Positions 27,124-34,910 of a stretch of DNA of 39,701 nucleotides are shown in pieces. Each line of letters starts with the position of its first letter. Positions within the stretch are counted from its first letter, which is position 1. A model generated the notes under the pieces. The model was not told the DNA's origin and made no database searches. It saw nothing but the letters and a program-made list of their open reading frames with translations. Source of the stretch: an uncultured Bacteroidota bacterium (GTDB lineage: Bacteria > Bacteroidota > Bacteroidia > Chitinophagales > Saprospiraceae); contig CAIVGO010000604.1 in the NCBI GenBank assembly GCA_903905445.1, positions 1-39,701 of the forward strand, written 5' to 3'. Both the position numbers and the translations under genes were made by a program.

Positions 27124-28147
27124 CGTACAAGTCTAAATACCCCCTTGCCGTATCCTGAATCGTCCAGGAATTTGATTCAACTTTCCTCAAAGGTCCTGCC
27201 AATAATGTTAAAACCAAAGCGCTCAGTTCATTTTCTGTGGATGCGCAGGCCGCAATTTCGGGCGCAATGCCGACAGGCGTGCTTACCAGCTGACAACCCT
27301 GCATGCGTGCTTCTTCTAATACATAACCCAATGATTCAAATTGAGCCGTGTGCAGAAAAACCTTGGACTGCTGCATATACTGAAACACCGCGCTGCGCGG
27401 GATATGGCCTGCAAAAGTAACGGTATCCTGCAATTCTAATTGTTTTGCAAACTGTTCTATTTCAGCGCGTTGTGTGCCATCGCCAATGAGTACTGCCTTT
27501 AAATTTGGGTTGCTTTTTTTACACAGTGCCACCGTTTGCAACCAAAGGCGCCAGTTTTTCAGTGGGATAAATGAACCGCAACCCAATATATCAATGGGAC
27601 GGTGCTCTGATAAAGCGCCGGGTATTTCTTGAGGATCGATGCCAAAAGGGAGCACATGCCCTGCTTTTAGGTGAGTGTTTTTTTCAAAAAGCTGGTTTTG
27701 AAAATGGGTCAGCGCGATCAGGTTTGGGCAATGCTGCGGTTTTAACAAAAAACGATAACGGTTTTGTGGTAATACGTCTTGACCCATGAGCGTGGTCCAG
27801 TGCGGAATGCCCCAGCGCCGCGCTAAATGCCGCCCCACCAGCCAGCAAGGGCCCAGCCAAAAACTATGGATCACATCGAAAGGGGATGTTGCATGCATTT
27901 TTTGGGCAAAATGCTGCATGCGCCACCAATTGATCCAGCGAAAACGGCTTTTGTTTTTTCCATAACAGGATTGAACAGGAATGCCATTCCAGGTATAAGA
28001 TGCAGCATCAAATGGATAACCCAACGTGAGGATGCAAATCTCTACCCCTTCGCGTTGCAGCGCTTTTGCTAATAACTGCAAGGGCGGAATACAATTGTAG
28101 TCCTGTTCGTGGGCAGCAAACCCCGGCGAAAGCCATAAAATCCGCAT
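27116..28147 (-). CDS. Glycosyltransferase family 4
   Basis: A 343-residue GT-B fold glycosyltransferase. The N-terminal half has MRILWLSPGFAAHEQD and DVIHSFWLGPCWLVG. The C-terminal half has the family pattern: LGCGSFIPLKNW, KAVLIGDGTQRAEIEQ, VTFAGHIPRSAVFQYM, and FHTAQFESLGYVLEEARMQG, where the E-x7-E motif binds the nucleotide sugar, then VSTPVGIAPEI. The cytoplasmic enzyme transfers a sugar from a nucleotide sugar to an unknown acceptor, probably a surface polysaccharide. It starts shortly after the amylase terminator hairpin, and no separate promoter is obvious. Confidence 0.88.
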   Translation of the reverse strand: MRILWLSPGFAAHEQDYNCIPPLQLLAKALQREGVEICILTLGYPFDAASYTWNGIPVQSCYGKNKSRFRWINWWRMQHFAQKMHATSPFDVIHSFWLGPCWLVGRHLARRWGIPHWTTLMGQDVLPQNRYRFLLKPQHCPNLIALTHFQNQLFEKNTHLKAGHVLPFGIDPQEIPGALSEHRPIDILGCGSFIPLKNWRLWLQTVALCKKSNPNLKAVLIGDGTQRAEIEQFAKQLELQDTVTFAGHIPRSAVFQYMQQSKVFLHTAQFESLGYVLEEARMQGCQLVSTPVGIAPEIAACASTENELSALVLTLLAGPLRKVESNSWTIQDTARGYLDLYAT

Positions 28148-28163
28148 GAATGGGAGATTTTAT

Positions 28164-28200
28164 AAAAAAATAGGGGCAGACTTTATATGGTCCGCCCCTT
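28164..28200 (-). terminator. Terminator downstream of the alpha-amylase gene
   Basis: Read on the minus strand, AGGGGCGGACC pairs with GTCTGCCCCT around a short AT-rich loop (28172-28182 with 28189-28199, one mismatch and one G-U) and is followed by TATTTTTTT. It is about 90 bases beyond the amylase stop and 17 bases before the GT4 start codon. Confidence 0.75.
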
Positions 28201-28290
28201 TATATAAGGACGTCCGCAATCCCGCAAGGGGAGGCAAGACGGAAGGCCGGCGGGCCTGTCGAGCAGGCACCACCGGTTTGTTGGGGAAGG

Positions 28291-31134
28291 TTATTTGATT
28301 AATTTTTTAGTGATACGCGCACCAGCGGGGTCGCGCAGGGTCACAAAATAAACGCCAGCAGCCCAATTTTCAGTACGCAGTTCGTAGTGGTAATCGCCCG
28401 CAGGGAGTGTATCGGTGGTAACGTTGAAGATGCGCTTTCCTGCCAAATCGACCACTTCCAATTGCACGGATGCCTGGTCATTCAAGGAAAAATCTACTGA
28501 AGCATAATCGGTGGCGGGATTTGGGTAAACGAGCATGTTTTGCACGTTCCCTGCTGCTTCTTTGCTGTCGAGGAATAGGATATCGCCGGGGAATGGAATG
28601 TTTTGATCGATAAACAGGCGGTAATCGCCCGGCTCTAAGGTCAAGTTGGCGTTTGCGCCGGTTACTTCAAAAGGAGTTCCGGTGTAGTAATCGTACCAGG
28701 TGCCCGTGTGCTGGAAAACGATGCTGGCGGTTTCCTGTGCCGTAGAAATGTTCGAAACCGCTACCACATTCATGGTCGGACTGTTGAGGCGCACCGAACG
28801 CATTTTGCCCGTGCTTACATTGAGCAGGAAATCCGTCGTTTCAAAAACGTCGTAATTTTTGCGGAGTTGGAGTAATCCTGCCGTGCGGCCGTACAAATAA
28901 CGCCTTGCCGGATCGTTGTAATAATCCCAGCGAATGGGTTTGGGACTGGTGCGGCAATTGGTGCTGATAGAGCCGTTTTCGCATAGATTTATAGAAAAAT
29001 CGTAGCCCAACTCGCCGAACTGCCACAGCATTTTTGGTCCTGGAATGGTGTACAAAATATTATTGAGCATGGCGATCCGTTTTAATGCGGTAGCCGTGTT
29101 TTTCACATTATACGTACCATTTACAGCGCCGCTGTTTTTTAAATCGACCATGATCCGCTCTTCATCGTGGCTTTCCATGTATCCGATCAGGTGTGGAACG
29201 GTCCAGCTGCGGTTTTTGTAAGAAATGCCGCTTACACTGGCATTTTGTCCGGCTGCAGTGCCTAAGCCCAGGTCTTTATAGGAACCATGCATGTTGCCCC
29301 ACAGCATCATACCGTATTCGGCGAGTTCTTTTTCTTCGATATTATCGGCAAAATGTTCGAGGATGACGTAATTCGTCGGGTCTTTTGCCCAGATGAAGTT
29401 GGCATAATCCTTCAAAGTGGCAATGCGGGTCGCATCATATTGTCCCCAGGCGCTCACATTGCCCAAGGTAACTTTTTGGGTAAAGCCTTTAGAAAGGTCG
29501 AAACGGAAACCATCCACTTTGAATTCCTGAATCAGGTGGGCGAGGCAGTTTTTTACATAAGCCTTGGTGGCCTGACTTTCGTGGTTAAAGTCGTTAAAAA
29601 CATTAAAATCATGCGTTGCGGTCGGATTTAACCACGGATTGTCGGCAGCAGGGCGGTTGAGGGTCGCATTCCAGTACAGTTGTGCCAGCGGACTGGAACC
29701 GGAGGCCTGGTTGAACACGACATCAAAAATGACCGCGATGTTGCGTTTGTGGCATTCGTCGATGAGTATTTTCAGTGCTTCCGGAGAGCCATAATACTTG
29801 TCGGTTGCCTTGTGGTAGGCCGGGTTGTAGCCCCAGCTGATATTGCCATCAAATTCGTTGACCGGCATTAATTCGAGGGCTGTCACGCCGAGGGTTTGGA
29901 AATAATCGAGGGAGTCCAGAATAGTTTGGTAGTCGTGGTTGGCGACAAAATCGCGTGCCAGCAATTCATATACAACCAAATCCGTCTTTTTAGGGCGCAC
30001 ATAATTGGTTGCGCTCCAGTTGAACGGCGTTTGCGCGGTTTGGAGCACCGAAACGGCGCCACTGGTTTTTCCAACCGGGTAAGGCGTCAGGTTGGGAAAG
30101 GTACCGGCTGCAATAAACGGATCATTACCGGCATCGAGGACGAGGGTGCTGAGCGGGTCGGCAATGCGGAGGTTGCCATTTACAAGATATTGAAAACGAA
30201 CGGGTTGATTAACGGGCAAGTTTTTCAATTCAATCCACCAGGTATTACCATCTGGGGTGCGGTTCATTTGAAACGCCGGGTCAATTTGCCAGTTGCTAAA
30301 ATCGCCGATGGCATACACGATTTGTTTGTTGGGAGCGTACAGGGCGAGGCGTACCGTTTGTCCGTCGATGTAATTGATGCCCAGTTCGGTGTTTGCAGGC
30401 AACGCCGCGGTTACAATGGGTGCTGATACGACATAGACAAATTCGGACGTATCTTTTTCGCCGTTCGCGTCGGCCACCATTTGAATTTGGTGGTATCCGG
30501 CACTGGCATTGAGGGTGTTTTGAATTTGCAGGCCATTGGCGCTGGTCAGCAGCGTGCCGTTGTCATAAAGGCTGATGGCGCTGGTTTTGGAGGCAGCCCC
30601 AAGTACCGGAATAACACTTCCAACGGTTGTAAGAAAAGAAGCATTGATCGGGGTAATGAATTTAGTTTGCAGTGGACCGTTGACGGGATATACGTCGTAA
30701 TAAATATCGGAACCATCTTCGGCGCGGCCAACCGTACTGCCATTGGTGTTGCGGAAAACAAAAGATAGTTTCAGGACCATTTCGCCCGCAGAAATATTGA
30801 AAAAGGTATTAATGTTGATGGTTTTTTTCCATTTATTTGGTCCATCTGCTGTCATCGCACCCACTGGATCGGCAATGCCCCAGGTAGTCGGCACGTGTTT
30901 CCAGTCGGTCGGGGAGGTGCTCAAATTGGTGATCACGCCCATGTGCGCGTACACGGGGCTCACGCCTACGAGGGCCGCGTTGCCTTTGGTGGCATCGTAG
31001 GTGATGGTGATGTTATCTTGTACCGTGGGGAACACCGGGTCGCAAGAAACCTGCGCAAAAACAGGGGTGCTGTGGAGGAAAACCAGCAAATAAAAAAGAA
31101 AAACAGGGCGGAAAATGTTTGTTTCAAGCATCAT
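28291..31134 (-). CDS. Secreted GH13 alpha-amylase with T9SS sorting domain
   Basis: A 947-residue exported enzyme. It has a signal peptide (MMLETNIFRPVFLFYLLVFL, cleavage likely after VFA), beta-sandwich modules to about residue 385, including an E-set/CBM48-like part near 255-345 (VRLALYAPNKQIVYAIGDFSNW), and then a GH13 catalytic barrel. The catalytic triad is visible: nucleophile Asp546 in DGFRFDLSKG, acid/base Glu593 in VILEHFADN and Asp657 in MESHDEER. The last 80 residues are a T9SS type A sorting domain (LVYPNPATDYASVDF, LEVVDLAGKRIF, AAGVYFVTL). It should hydrolyse alpha-1,4-glucans such as starch or glycogen outside the cell. It is divergent from the MntA/HepT pair. Confidence 0.92.
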   Translation of the reverse strand: MMLETNIFRPVFLFYLLVFLHSTPVFAQVSCDPVFPTVQDNITITYDATKGNAALVGVSPVYAHMGVITNLSTSPTDWKHVPTTWGIADPVGAMTADGPNKWKKTININTFFNISAGEMVLKLSFVFRNTNGSTVGRAEDGSDIYYDVYPVNGPLQTKFITPINASFLTTVGSVIPVLGAASKTSAISLYDNGTLLTSANGLQIQNTLNASAGYHQIQMVADANGEKDTSEFVYVVSAPIVTAALPANTELGINYIDGQTVRLALYAPNKQIVYAIGDFSNWQIDPAFQMNRTPDGNTWWIELKNLPVNQPVRFQYLVNGNLRIADPLSTLVLDAGNDPFIAAGTFPNLTPYPVGKTSGAVSVLQTAQTPFNWSATNYVRPKKTDLVVYELLARDFVANHDYQTILDSLDYFQTLGVTALELMPVNEFDGNISWGYNPAYHKATDKYYGSPEALKILIDECHKRNIAVIFDVVFNQASGSSPLAQLYWNATLNRPAADNPWLNPTATHDFNVFNDFNHESQATKAYVKNCLAHLIQEFKVDGFRFDLSKGFTQKVTLGNVSAWGQYDATRIATLKDYANFIWAKDPTNYVILEHFADNIEEKELAEYGMMLWGNMHGSYKDLGLGTAAGQNASVSGISYKNRSWTVPHLIGYMESHDEERIMVDLKNSGAVNGTYNVKNTATALKRIAMLNNILYTIPGPKMLWQFGELGYDFSINLCENGSISTNCRTSPKPIRWDYYNDPARRYLYGRTAGLLQLRKNYDVFETTDFLLNVSTGKMRSVRLNSPTMNVVAVSNISTAQETASIVFQHTGTWYDYYTGTPFEVTGANANLTLEPGDYRLFIDQNIPFPGDILFLDSKEAAGNVQNMLVYPNPATDYASVDFSLNDQASVQLEVVDLAGKRIFNVTTDTLPAGDYHYELRTENWAAGVYFVTLRDPAGARITKKLIK

Positions 31135-31195
31135 GGGAGCGAAATTGAGGATGATGCTGCCTTCGTGTTTACATGCAGGGAGATGACAGCTTGAA

Positions 31196-31203
31196 CAAAA
31201 TTA
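31196..31203 (-). promoter_or_regulatory. -7 element of the amylase promoter
   Basis: On the minus strand TAATTTTG matches TAnnTTTG exactly, 62 bases upstream of the amylase ATG. A clear -33 TTTG is not visible at the expected distance. Confidence 0.4.
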
Positions 31204-31345
31204 CACCTGATTTGGAATATATAGATGGAAAATGTGTTGGATTCGATAAAAATGGCAAAGCGTTGCTTGATTGCGCGGCTATGTAGAACTGCAATACCCT
31301 ATAAAATTCGAAAGGGTAGAAAACGATAGGGATGAAAATTTTCCT

Positions 31346-31353
31346 TATTTTTG
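31346..31353 (+). promoter_or_regulatory. -7 element of the MntA/HepT promoter
   Basis: TATTTTTG matches TAnnTTTG exactly and ends 4 bases before the mntA ATG, which implies a very short or absent 5' leader. No good -33 element is seen. Confidence 0.45.
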
Positions 31354-31357
31354 CATA

Positions 31358-31762
31358 ATGAACAACGTTTTTCAAACGGTTATCCAAGTACTACTTGAGG
31401 CTTTACCAAGCCTTAAGGCTGTTTATTTGTTTGGGAGTCGTGCAGCCGGGACTGAACGGCCGGAAAGTGATTATGATTTTGCCTTTTTAGCACCTGGACA
31501 CACCTTAAGTGATTATGAAATACACCAACTACGGCTCCTGGTTTCCAACTTGCTTGATGCTGATGTTGATTTAGTTGATTTGCAGCAGGCTTCTACGGTA
31601 TTACAGTTTCAAATTGTAGCAAAAGGTCAACGTATTTTTTCTTCAGATAATTTGTATTGCGATGAATTTGATTTATTTGTTTTCTCTTCCTATCAACATT
31701 TAAACGAGGGGCAACAAGCAATTATACAGGACATTAAACAGCGGGGGAAAGTGTATGCGTGA
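31358..31762 (+). CDS. mntA: MntA-type nucleotidyltransferase antitoxin
   Basis: A 134-residue minimal nucleotidyltransferase. The GS-x10-DxD signature is intact: FGSRAAGTERPESDYDF with Gly26-Ser27 and Asp38/Asp40. In MntA-HepT (type VII) systems this enzyme is the antitoxin: it adenylylates a tyrosine near the HEPN active site of the toxin. The ATG at 31358 follows the -7 promoter box by 4 bases; an upstream alternative start at 31271 would place the promoter inside the gene and is rejected. The gene overlaps hepT by 8 bases, as is usual for the pair. Confidence 0.9.
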   Translation: MNNVFQTVIQVLLEALPSLKAVYLFGSRAAGTERPESDYDFAFLAPGHTLSDYEIHQLRLLVSNLLDADVDLVDLQQASTVLQFQIVAKGQRIFSSDNLYCDEFDLFVFSSYQHLNEGQQAIIQDIKQRGKVYA

Positions 31763-32177
31763 CGATATTATTTTGAATAAAGCAGCTGATTTGGACCGAT
31801 GCCTTGAGCGGGTTCGAACAGAATACTTTGGGTTTGAATCCGAGTTTGAGACAGAACTTCGTCGACAAGATTCAATTGTACTTAACCTGACCCGCGCTTG
31901 TGAATCGGCTATAGACCTTGCCAACCACCTTGTAAAGACCCGAAAATTAGGCATTCCACAAACTTCAAGAGAAAGCTTTGAATTATTGCAGGCAAAGGGA
32001 TTACTTTCTGATGAACTTTGTCAAAAGATGAAAAACATGGTTGGTTTTCGGAATATTGCAATCCATAGTTATACCCGTATAAATTATGCAGTCGTTCGCA
32101 CAATCGTAGAAAAAGACTTAGATGATTTTGACGTATTTTTAACTACGGTTTTGCATATTTCTTCGGACGAATCGTAG
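31755..32177 (+). CDS. hepT: HepT-type HEPN ribonuclease toxin
   Basis: A 140-residue all-helical protein of the HepT (DUF86) family. The HEPN catalytic motif R-x4-H-x-Y is present as FRNIAIHSY with Arg99, His104 and Tyr106; Tyr106 is the residue position modified by MntA in studied systems. The protein acts as an RNase when unmodified. It overlaps the upstream antitoxin gene by 8 bases, so both come from one transcript. The pair lies directly before the palindrome array of the AAA ATPase. Confidence 0.9.
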   Translation: MRDDIILNKAADLDRCLERVRTEYFGFESEFETELRRQDSIVLNLTRACESAIDLANHLVKTRKLGIPQTSRESFELLQAKGLLSDELCQKMKNMVGFRNIAIHSYTRINYAVVRTIVEKDLDDFDVFLTTVLHISSDES

Positions 32178-32197
32178 GCAGGGGCGTTAACGATGCT

Positions 32198-32215
32198 TTT
32201 TCATTATAATAAAAA
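32198..32215. promoter_or_regulatory. Palindrome array upstream of the AAA ATPase, copy 1
   Basis: TTTTCATTATAATAAAAA, an 18-bp palindrome with one mismatch, centred between 32206 and 32207. It is 39 bp from copy 2. Confidence 0.65.
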
Positions 32216-32232
32216 GTTAGGCGTTTTTCTGA

Positions 32233-32258
32233 AAAGTTTTCATTATAATGAAAACTTT
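32233..32258. promoter_or_regulatory. Palindrome array, copy 2 (26-bp perfect)
   Basis: A perfect 26-bp palindrome with core TTTTCATTATAATGAAAA (32237-32254), centred between 32245 and 32246. It lies just upstream of a TTTTTTTG box (32262-32269) that is one mismatch from the -7 consensus, so it probably overlaps the -33 region. Confidence 0.75.
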
Positions 32259-32276
32259 CTGTTTTTTTGCATAAAT

Positions 32277-32292
32277 TTTCATTATAATGAAA
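32277..32292. promoter_or_regulatory. Palindrome array, copy 3 containing the start codon
   Basis: TTTCATTATAATGAAA, a perfect 16-bp palindrome centred between 32284 and 32285, 39 bp from copy 2. The ATG of the ATPase gene (32287-32289) is part of its right arm. Confidence 0.75.
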
Positions 32293-33495
32293 GATGTCTT
32301 AGTTCGTCCAAAGTATGATGCGCGGATCCGACCGTTTATCAGTAAATCACTCATAAAGGTACTGATTGGGCAAAGGCGCGTTGGAAAAAGTTATCTGTTG
32401 CGGCAAGTACAGGCCGAAATCAGCGCTACGAGTGCGTCCTATAACTTGATTCTAATCGATAAGGAGCGCGAAGATTTCAGGCAAATTACCAATGACATCG
32501 AATTGAGTGCGTATATCCATTCGAAGGCTGTGACAACACCTGGTGTGATAAATTACGTTTTTATTGATGAGGTGCAGGAAATCAAAGACTTTGAAAATAG
32601 TGTACGGTCCTTTGCCGCTCAACCGAATTACGACCTGTACATAACCGGCAGCAATTCAGAAATATTATCTGGCGAATTGGCCACCCGATTGAGCGGTAGA
32701 TATATTGAAATTCCGGTTTTTAGCCTTGATTTTAAAGAGTTTTTGACCTTTCACGACCTAGAAAGCAATCAGGAAAGCCTGCACCTGTTTTTAAAATATG
32801 GTGGAATGCCGTTTTTGCGGAATTTGGAATTAAGGGATGAACTCGCATTTGAATATCTGAAAAATGTATTTACCAGCATCTTATACCGGGATATTCTAAC
32901 ACGATATAATATTCGGAATGTCAATTTTTTGGATCGACTTATTCGATTTACGGCAGATAATATTGGAAGTATTCTGAATGCTAAAAAGGTAAGCGACTAC
33001 TTAAAATCGCAAAAAATCAATATTTCTGTAAATACGGTCTTGGATTATCTCGCTTATTTGGTGAATAGTCAGATCATCGTTCCGGTAAAAAGGATTGATT
33101 TAAAAGGGAAACGGAACTTTGAGGTCGGGGAGAAATATTATTTTCAAGATTTGGGCATGCGCAATGCTTTGGCAGGTTTCAGGATATCCGATATGGGCAA
33201 ACTTATTGAAAACTGCGTCTTCCACCATTTGATTAGTAATGGTTTTACCGTATTTACAGGAGACTGGCAAACCCAGGAAATAGACTTTGTCGCGGAAAAA
33301 AACAACGAACGCGTTTACATCCAGGTCGCCTATGTACTTACGGAACAATCTACTATAGATCGTGAATTTGGCAACCTGGCGTTAATCCCGGATAACTATC
33401 GAAAATTGGTAGTAAGCATGGACCCGTCTTTTACCAATACCGTTAATGGAATTGAGCATTGGAATTTGTTGCGGTTTTTGGAGGAGTTTAGTTGA
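32287..33495 (+). CDS. AAA_14/DUF4143 family ATPase
   Basis: A 402-residue ATPase of the AAA_14 plus DUF4143 type. The Walker A motif is GQRRVGKS (28-35), Walker B is YVFIDEVQ with Asp94-Glu95, and a sensor strand LYITGSNS is followed by LATRLSGRYIEIPVFSLDFKEF. A winged-helix-like part lies at about 235-285 (ILNAKKVSDYLKSQKINISVNTVLDYL). The C-terminal domain has EIDFVAEKNNERVYIQVAY, a restriction-endonuclease-like pattern in which the usual Lys is not conserved. The cellular role of this family is poorly known. Its start codon lies inside the third of three phased palindromes, so self-binding or a dedicated repressor is likely. It converges on the pyrophosphorylase gene with a 14-base gap. 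Confidence 0.88.
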   Translation: MKDVLVRPKYDARIRPFISKSLIKVLIGQRRVGKSYLLRQVQAEISATSASYNLILIDKEREDFRQITNDIELSAYIHSKAVTTPGVINYVFIDEVQEIKDFENSVRSFAAQPNYDLYITGSNSEILSGELATRLSGRYIEIPVFSLDFKEFLTFHDLESNQESLHLFLKYGGMPFLRNLELRDELAFEYLKNVFTSILYRDILTRYNIRNVNFLDRLIRFTADNIGSILNAKKVSDYLKSQKINISVNTVLDYLAYLVNSQIIVPVKRIDLKGKRNFEVGEKYYFQDLGMRNALAGFRISDMGKLIENCVFHHLISNGFTVFTGDWQTQEIDFVAEKNNERVYIQVAYVLTEQSTIDREFGNLALIPDNYRKLVVSMDPSFTNTVNGIEHWNLLRFLEEFS

Positions 33496-33509
33496 TCATA
33501 GTTATGGCC

Positions 33510-34511
33510 CTACCCAAAATCAATCTCCGTATTATCCCCAATGTTCAAGCTCAAATTCATGCCTTTAATGCTCGCATCGCTGCCAATCACCGAGTGATTC
33601 AACACCGCGTCCTGCAAGCCCGCGAAATTGCCGATAATGCTGTCTTTTACAATAGAATAACTGATATGCACATTGTCGCCGATGGTCACATTGGGCCCGA
33701 TGATGCTGTTGTTAATCTGGCAATTGGCGCCGATTGCTACCGGGTGGATAAAAATAGTGTTTTCTGTTTCCGGCAAATGAAATTCATCGGTGGCGTACCC
33801 GCGCTGACTGAGCAACATGGCATTGGTTTCCAGCAACACATCTTTTCGGCCGCAATCGAACCAGTTGCTGACTAAAATCGTCTGAAATTTCACGCCGCTT
33901 TCGAGCAGGTATTGCAGCGCATCGGTGAGTTGGTATTCGCCTACCGTGCGGATATCATTGCGAATGAGGTGGTCAATTGCACGCAACAAGGCCGAAACTT
34001 CCTTGATTTTATACAAACCCACAATCGCCATGTTGGATTTTGGAATGCGCGGCTTTTCCACTAATCGTGTAACAAAGCCATCTTCCCCAAATTCGGCTAC
34101 GCCAAATTCGCGCGGATCGGTAACCTTTTTTACTCCGATACAGGAATGCGGGCAATTCAGCATGGTTTTGAGGTCCAAATCAAAAATCGTATCGCCAAAA
34201 GCAATAAATATTTCGTCCTCATCTTCAATGCATTCGCGGGCCGTAATGATGGCGTGGGCCGATCCTTCCCGCGATTCCTGGTACACAAATTCGGTATGAA
34301 GGTTCGGGTAAGTTTCCTCGATATAGTCCCTGATTTTATCACCGAGGTACCCAATTACGAATACAAATTCAGTGAGGCCGGCCTCCACCAATTTATCCAC
34401 GATCAGGCGGATAATGGGCTTGCCTGCGACGGGCATCAAAGGCTTGGGTTGCGTGTAGGTGTGTGGACGAAGCCGAGTTCCGGCACCTGCAACGGGGATA
34501 ACTACTTTCAT
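33510..34511 (-). CDS. Sugar-nucleotide pyrophosphorylase-like protein with hexapeptide repeats
   Basis: A 333-residue nucleotidyltransferase. The N-terminal signature VIPVAGAGTRLRPHT is followed by QPKPLMPVAGKP, the G-x-GTRL-x(n)-PKP pattern that binds NTP and sugar phosphate. The magnesium-site segment IFIAFGDTIFDLD is at about 96-108. The C-terminal 80 residues are left-handed beta-helix hexapeptide repeats (IHPVAIGANCQINNSIIGPNV and following). It resembles glucose-1-phosphate thymidylyl- or uridylyltransferases; the exact sugar is unclear. ATG 34511 starts the conserved MKVVIPVAG; an in-frame start at 34613 would add 34 residues unlike the family. It may supply precursors to the glycosyltransferases seen elsewhere in the window. 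Confidence 0.9.
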   Translation of the reverse strand: MKVVIPVAGAGTRLRPHTYTQPKPLMPVAGKPIIRLIVDKLVEAGLTEFVFVIGYLGDKIRDYIEETYPNLHTEFVYQESREGSAHAIITARECIEDEDEIFIAFGDTIFDLDLKTMLNCPHSCIGVKKVTDPREFGVAEFGEDGFVTRLVEKPRIPKSNMAIVGLYKIKEVSALLRAIDHLIRNDIRTVGEYQLTDALQYLLESGVKFQTILVSNWFDCGRKDVLLETNAMLLSQRGYATDEFHLPETENTIFIHPVAIGANCQINNSIIGPNVTIGDNVHISYSIVKDSIIGNFAGLQDAVLNHSVIGSDASIKGMNLSLNIGDNTEIDFG

Positions 34512-34554
34512 TTTAGAGACAAACAGAGGTTTCACCGCTAGGCGGTCTAGATTA

Positions 34555-34589
34555 CAAAGGTAGATTTTTTCCGGCAAGCAGCTTTCAAA
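34555..34589 (-). promoter_or_regulatory. Promoter of the pyrophosphorylase gene
   Basis: On the minus strand TACCTTTG (34562-34555) is an exact -7 element, with TTTG at 34589-34586 as a -33 candidate at a slightly long 23-base spacing. A small ACCGC-TAG-GCGGT hairpin (34534-34546) lies in the 5' leader. Confidence 0.45.
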
Positions 34590-34670
34590 TCTAGGATACA
34601 ATACATGCGACAATTATTAAGCCAGAAAGATGAAAGGCAATTGTCTGTGTAAAATGATCGGGCAGTTCAT

Positions 34671-34678
34671 TAAGTTTG
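34671..34678 (+). promoter_or_regulatory. -7 element before the small membrane protein gene
   Basis: TAAGTTTG matches TAnnTTTG exactly and lies 16 bases before the ATG at 34695. A TTG at 34641-34643 is the nearest -33 candidate, but the 27-base spacing is too long. Confidence 0.35.
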
Positions 34679-34694
34679 CCACAAAAATCAGGAC

Positions 34695-34910
34695 ATGAAT
34701 TTCATTTTTTCCGTTGCCGTGCGCGCTGTTTTTACGTTTGTAGCCTTTGTAGCGCTCCAGTACGCATTTCACTATCTGGTGGTGGTTGCTGGAGGTTTAC
34801 TGGCAGGTTTATTTTTCTGGAAAGTCAACGATGACCGCGCCTTGGGCCTGGGTGTTTTGATTGGCACCATTGCTTTCGGAATTTTTGCCTATTTATACGG
34901 TACAGTTTAA
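34695..34910 (+). CDS. Small integral membrane protein
   Basis: A 71-residue, strongly hydrophobic protein. Two or three membrane segments can be drawn: about 5-22 (FSVAVRAVFTFVAFVALQY), 27-42 (HYLVVVAGGLLAGLFFW) and 50-68 (LGLGVLIGTIAFGIFAYLY), separated by the polar KVNDDRA. I recognise no family. A -7 promoter box precedes it. Its TAA stop overlaps the stop codon of the convergent helicase gene by two bases. Confidence 0.65.
   Translation: MNFIFSVAVRAVFTFVAFVALQYAFHYLVVVAGGLLAGLFFWKVNDDRALGLGVLIGTIAFGIFAYLYGTV

Noticed and set aside
29896-30426. 176-codon forward ORF inside the amylase gene
   Set aside because: Antisense shadow of the GH13 gene; no start signal or motif.
32198-32292. Possible small CRISPR-like array
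   Set aside because: There are only three units, the repeated part is a perfect palindrome, and the intervening sequence holds promoter-like elements; the last unit includes a start codon. It fits operators, not CRISPR.
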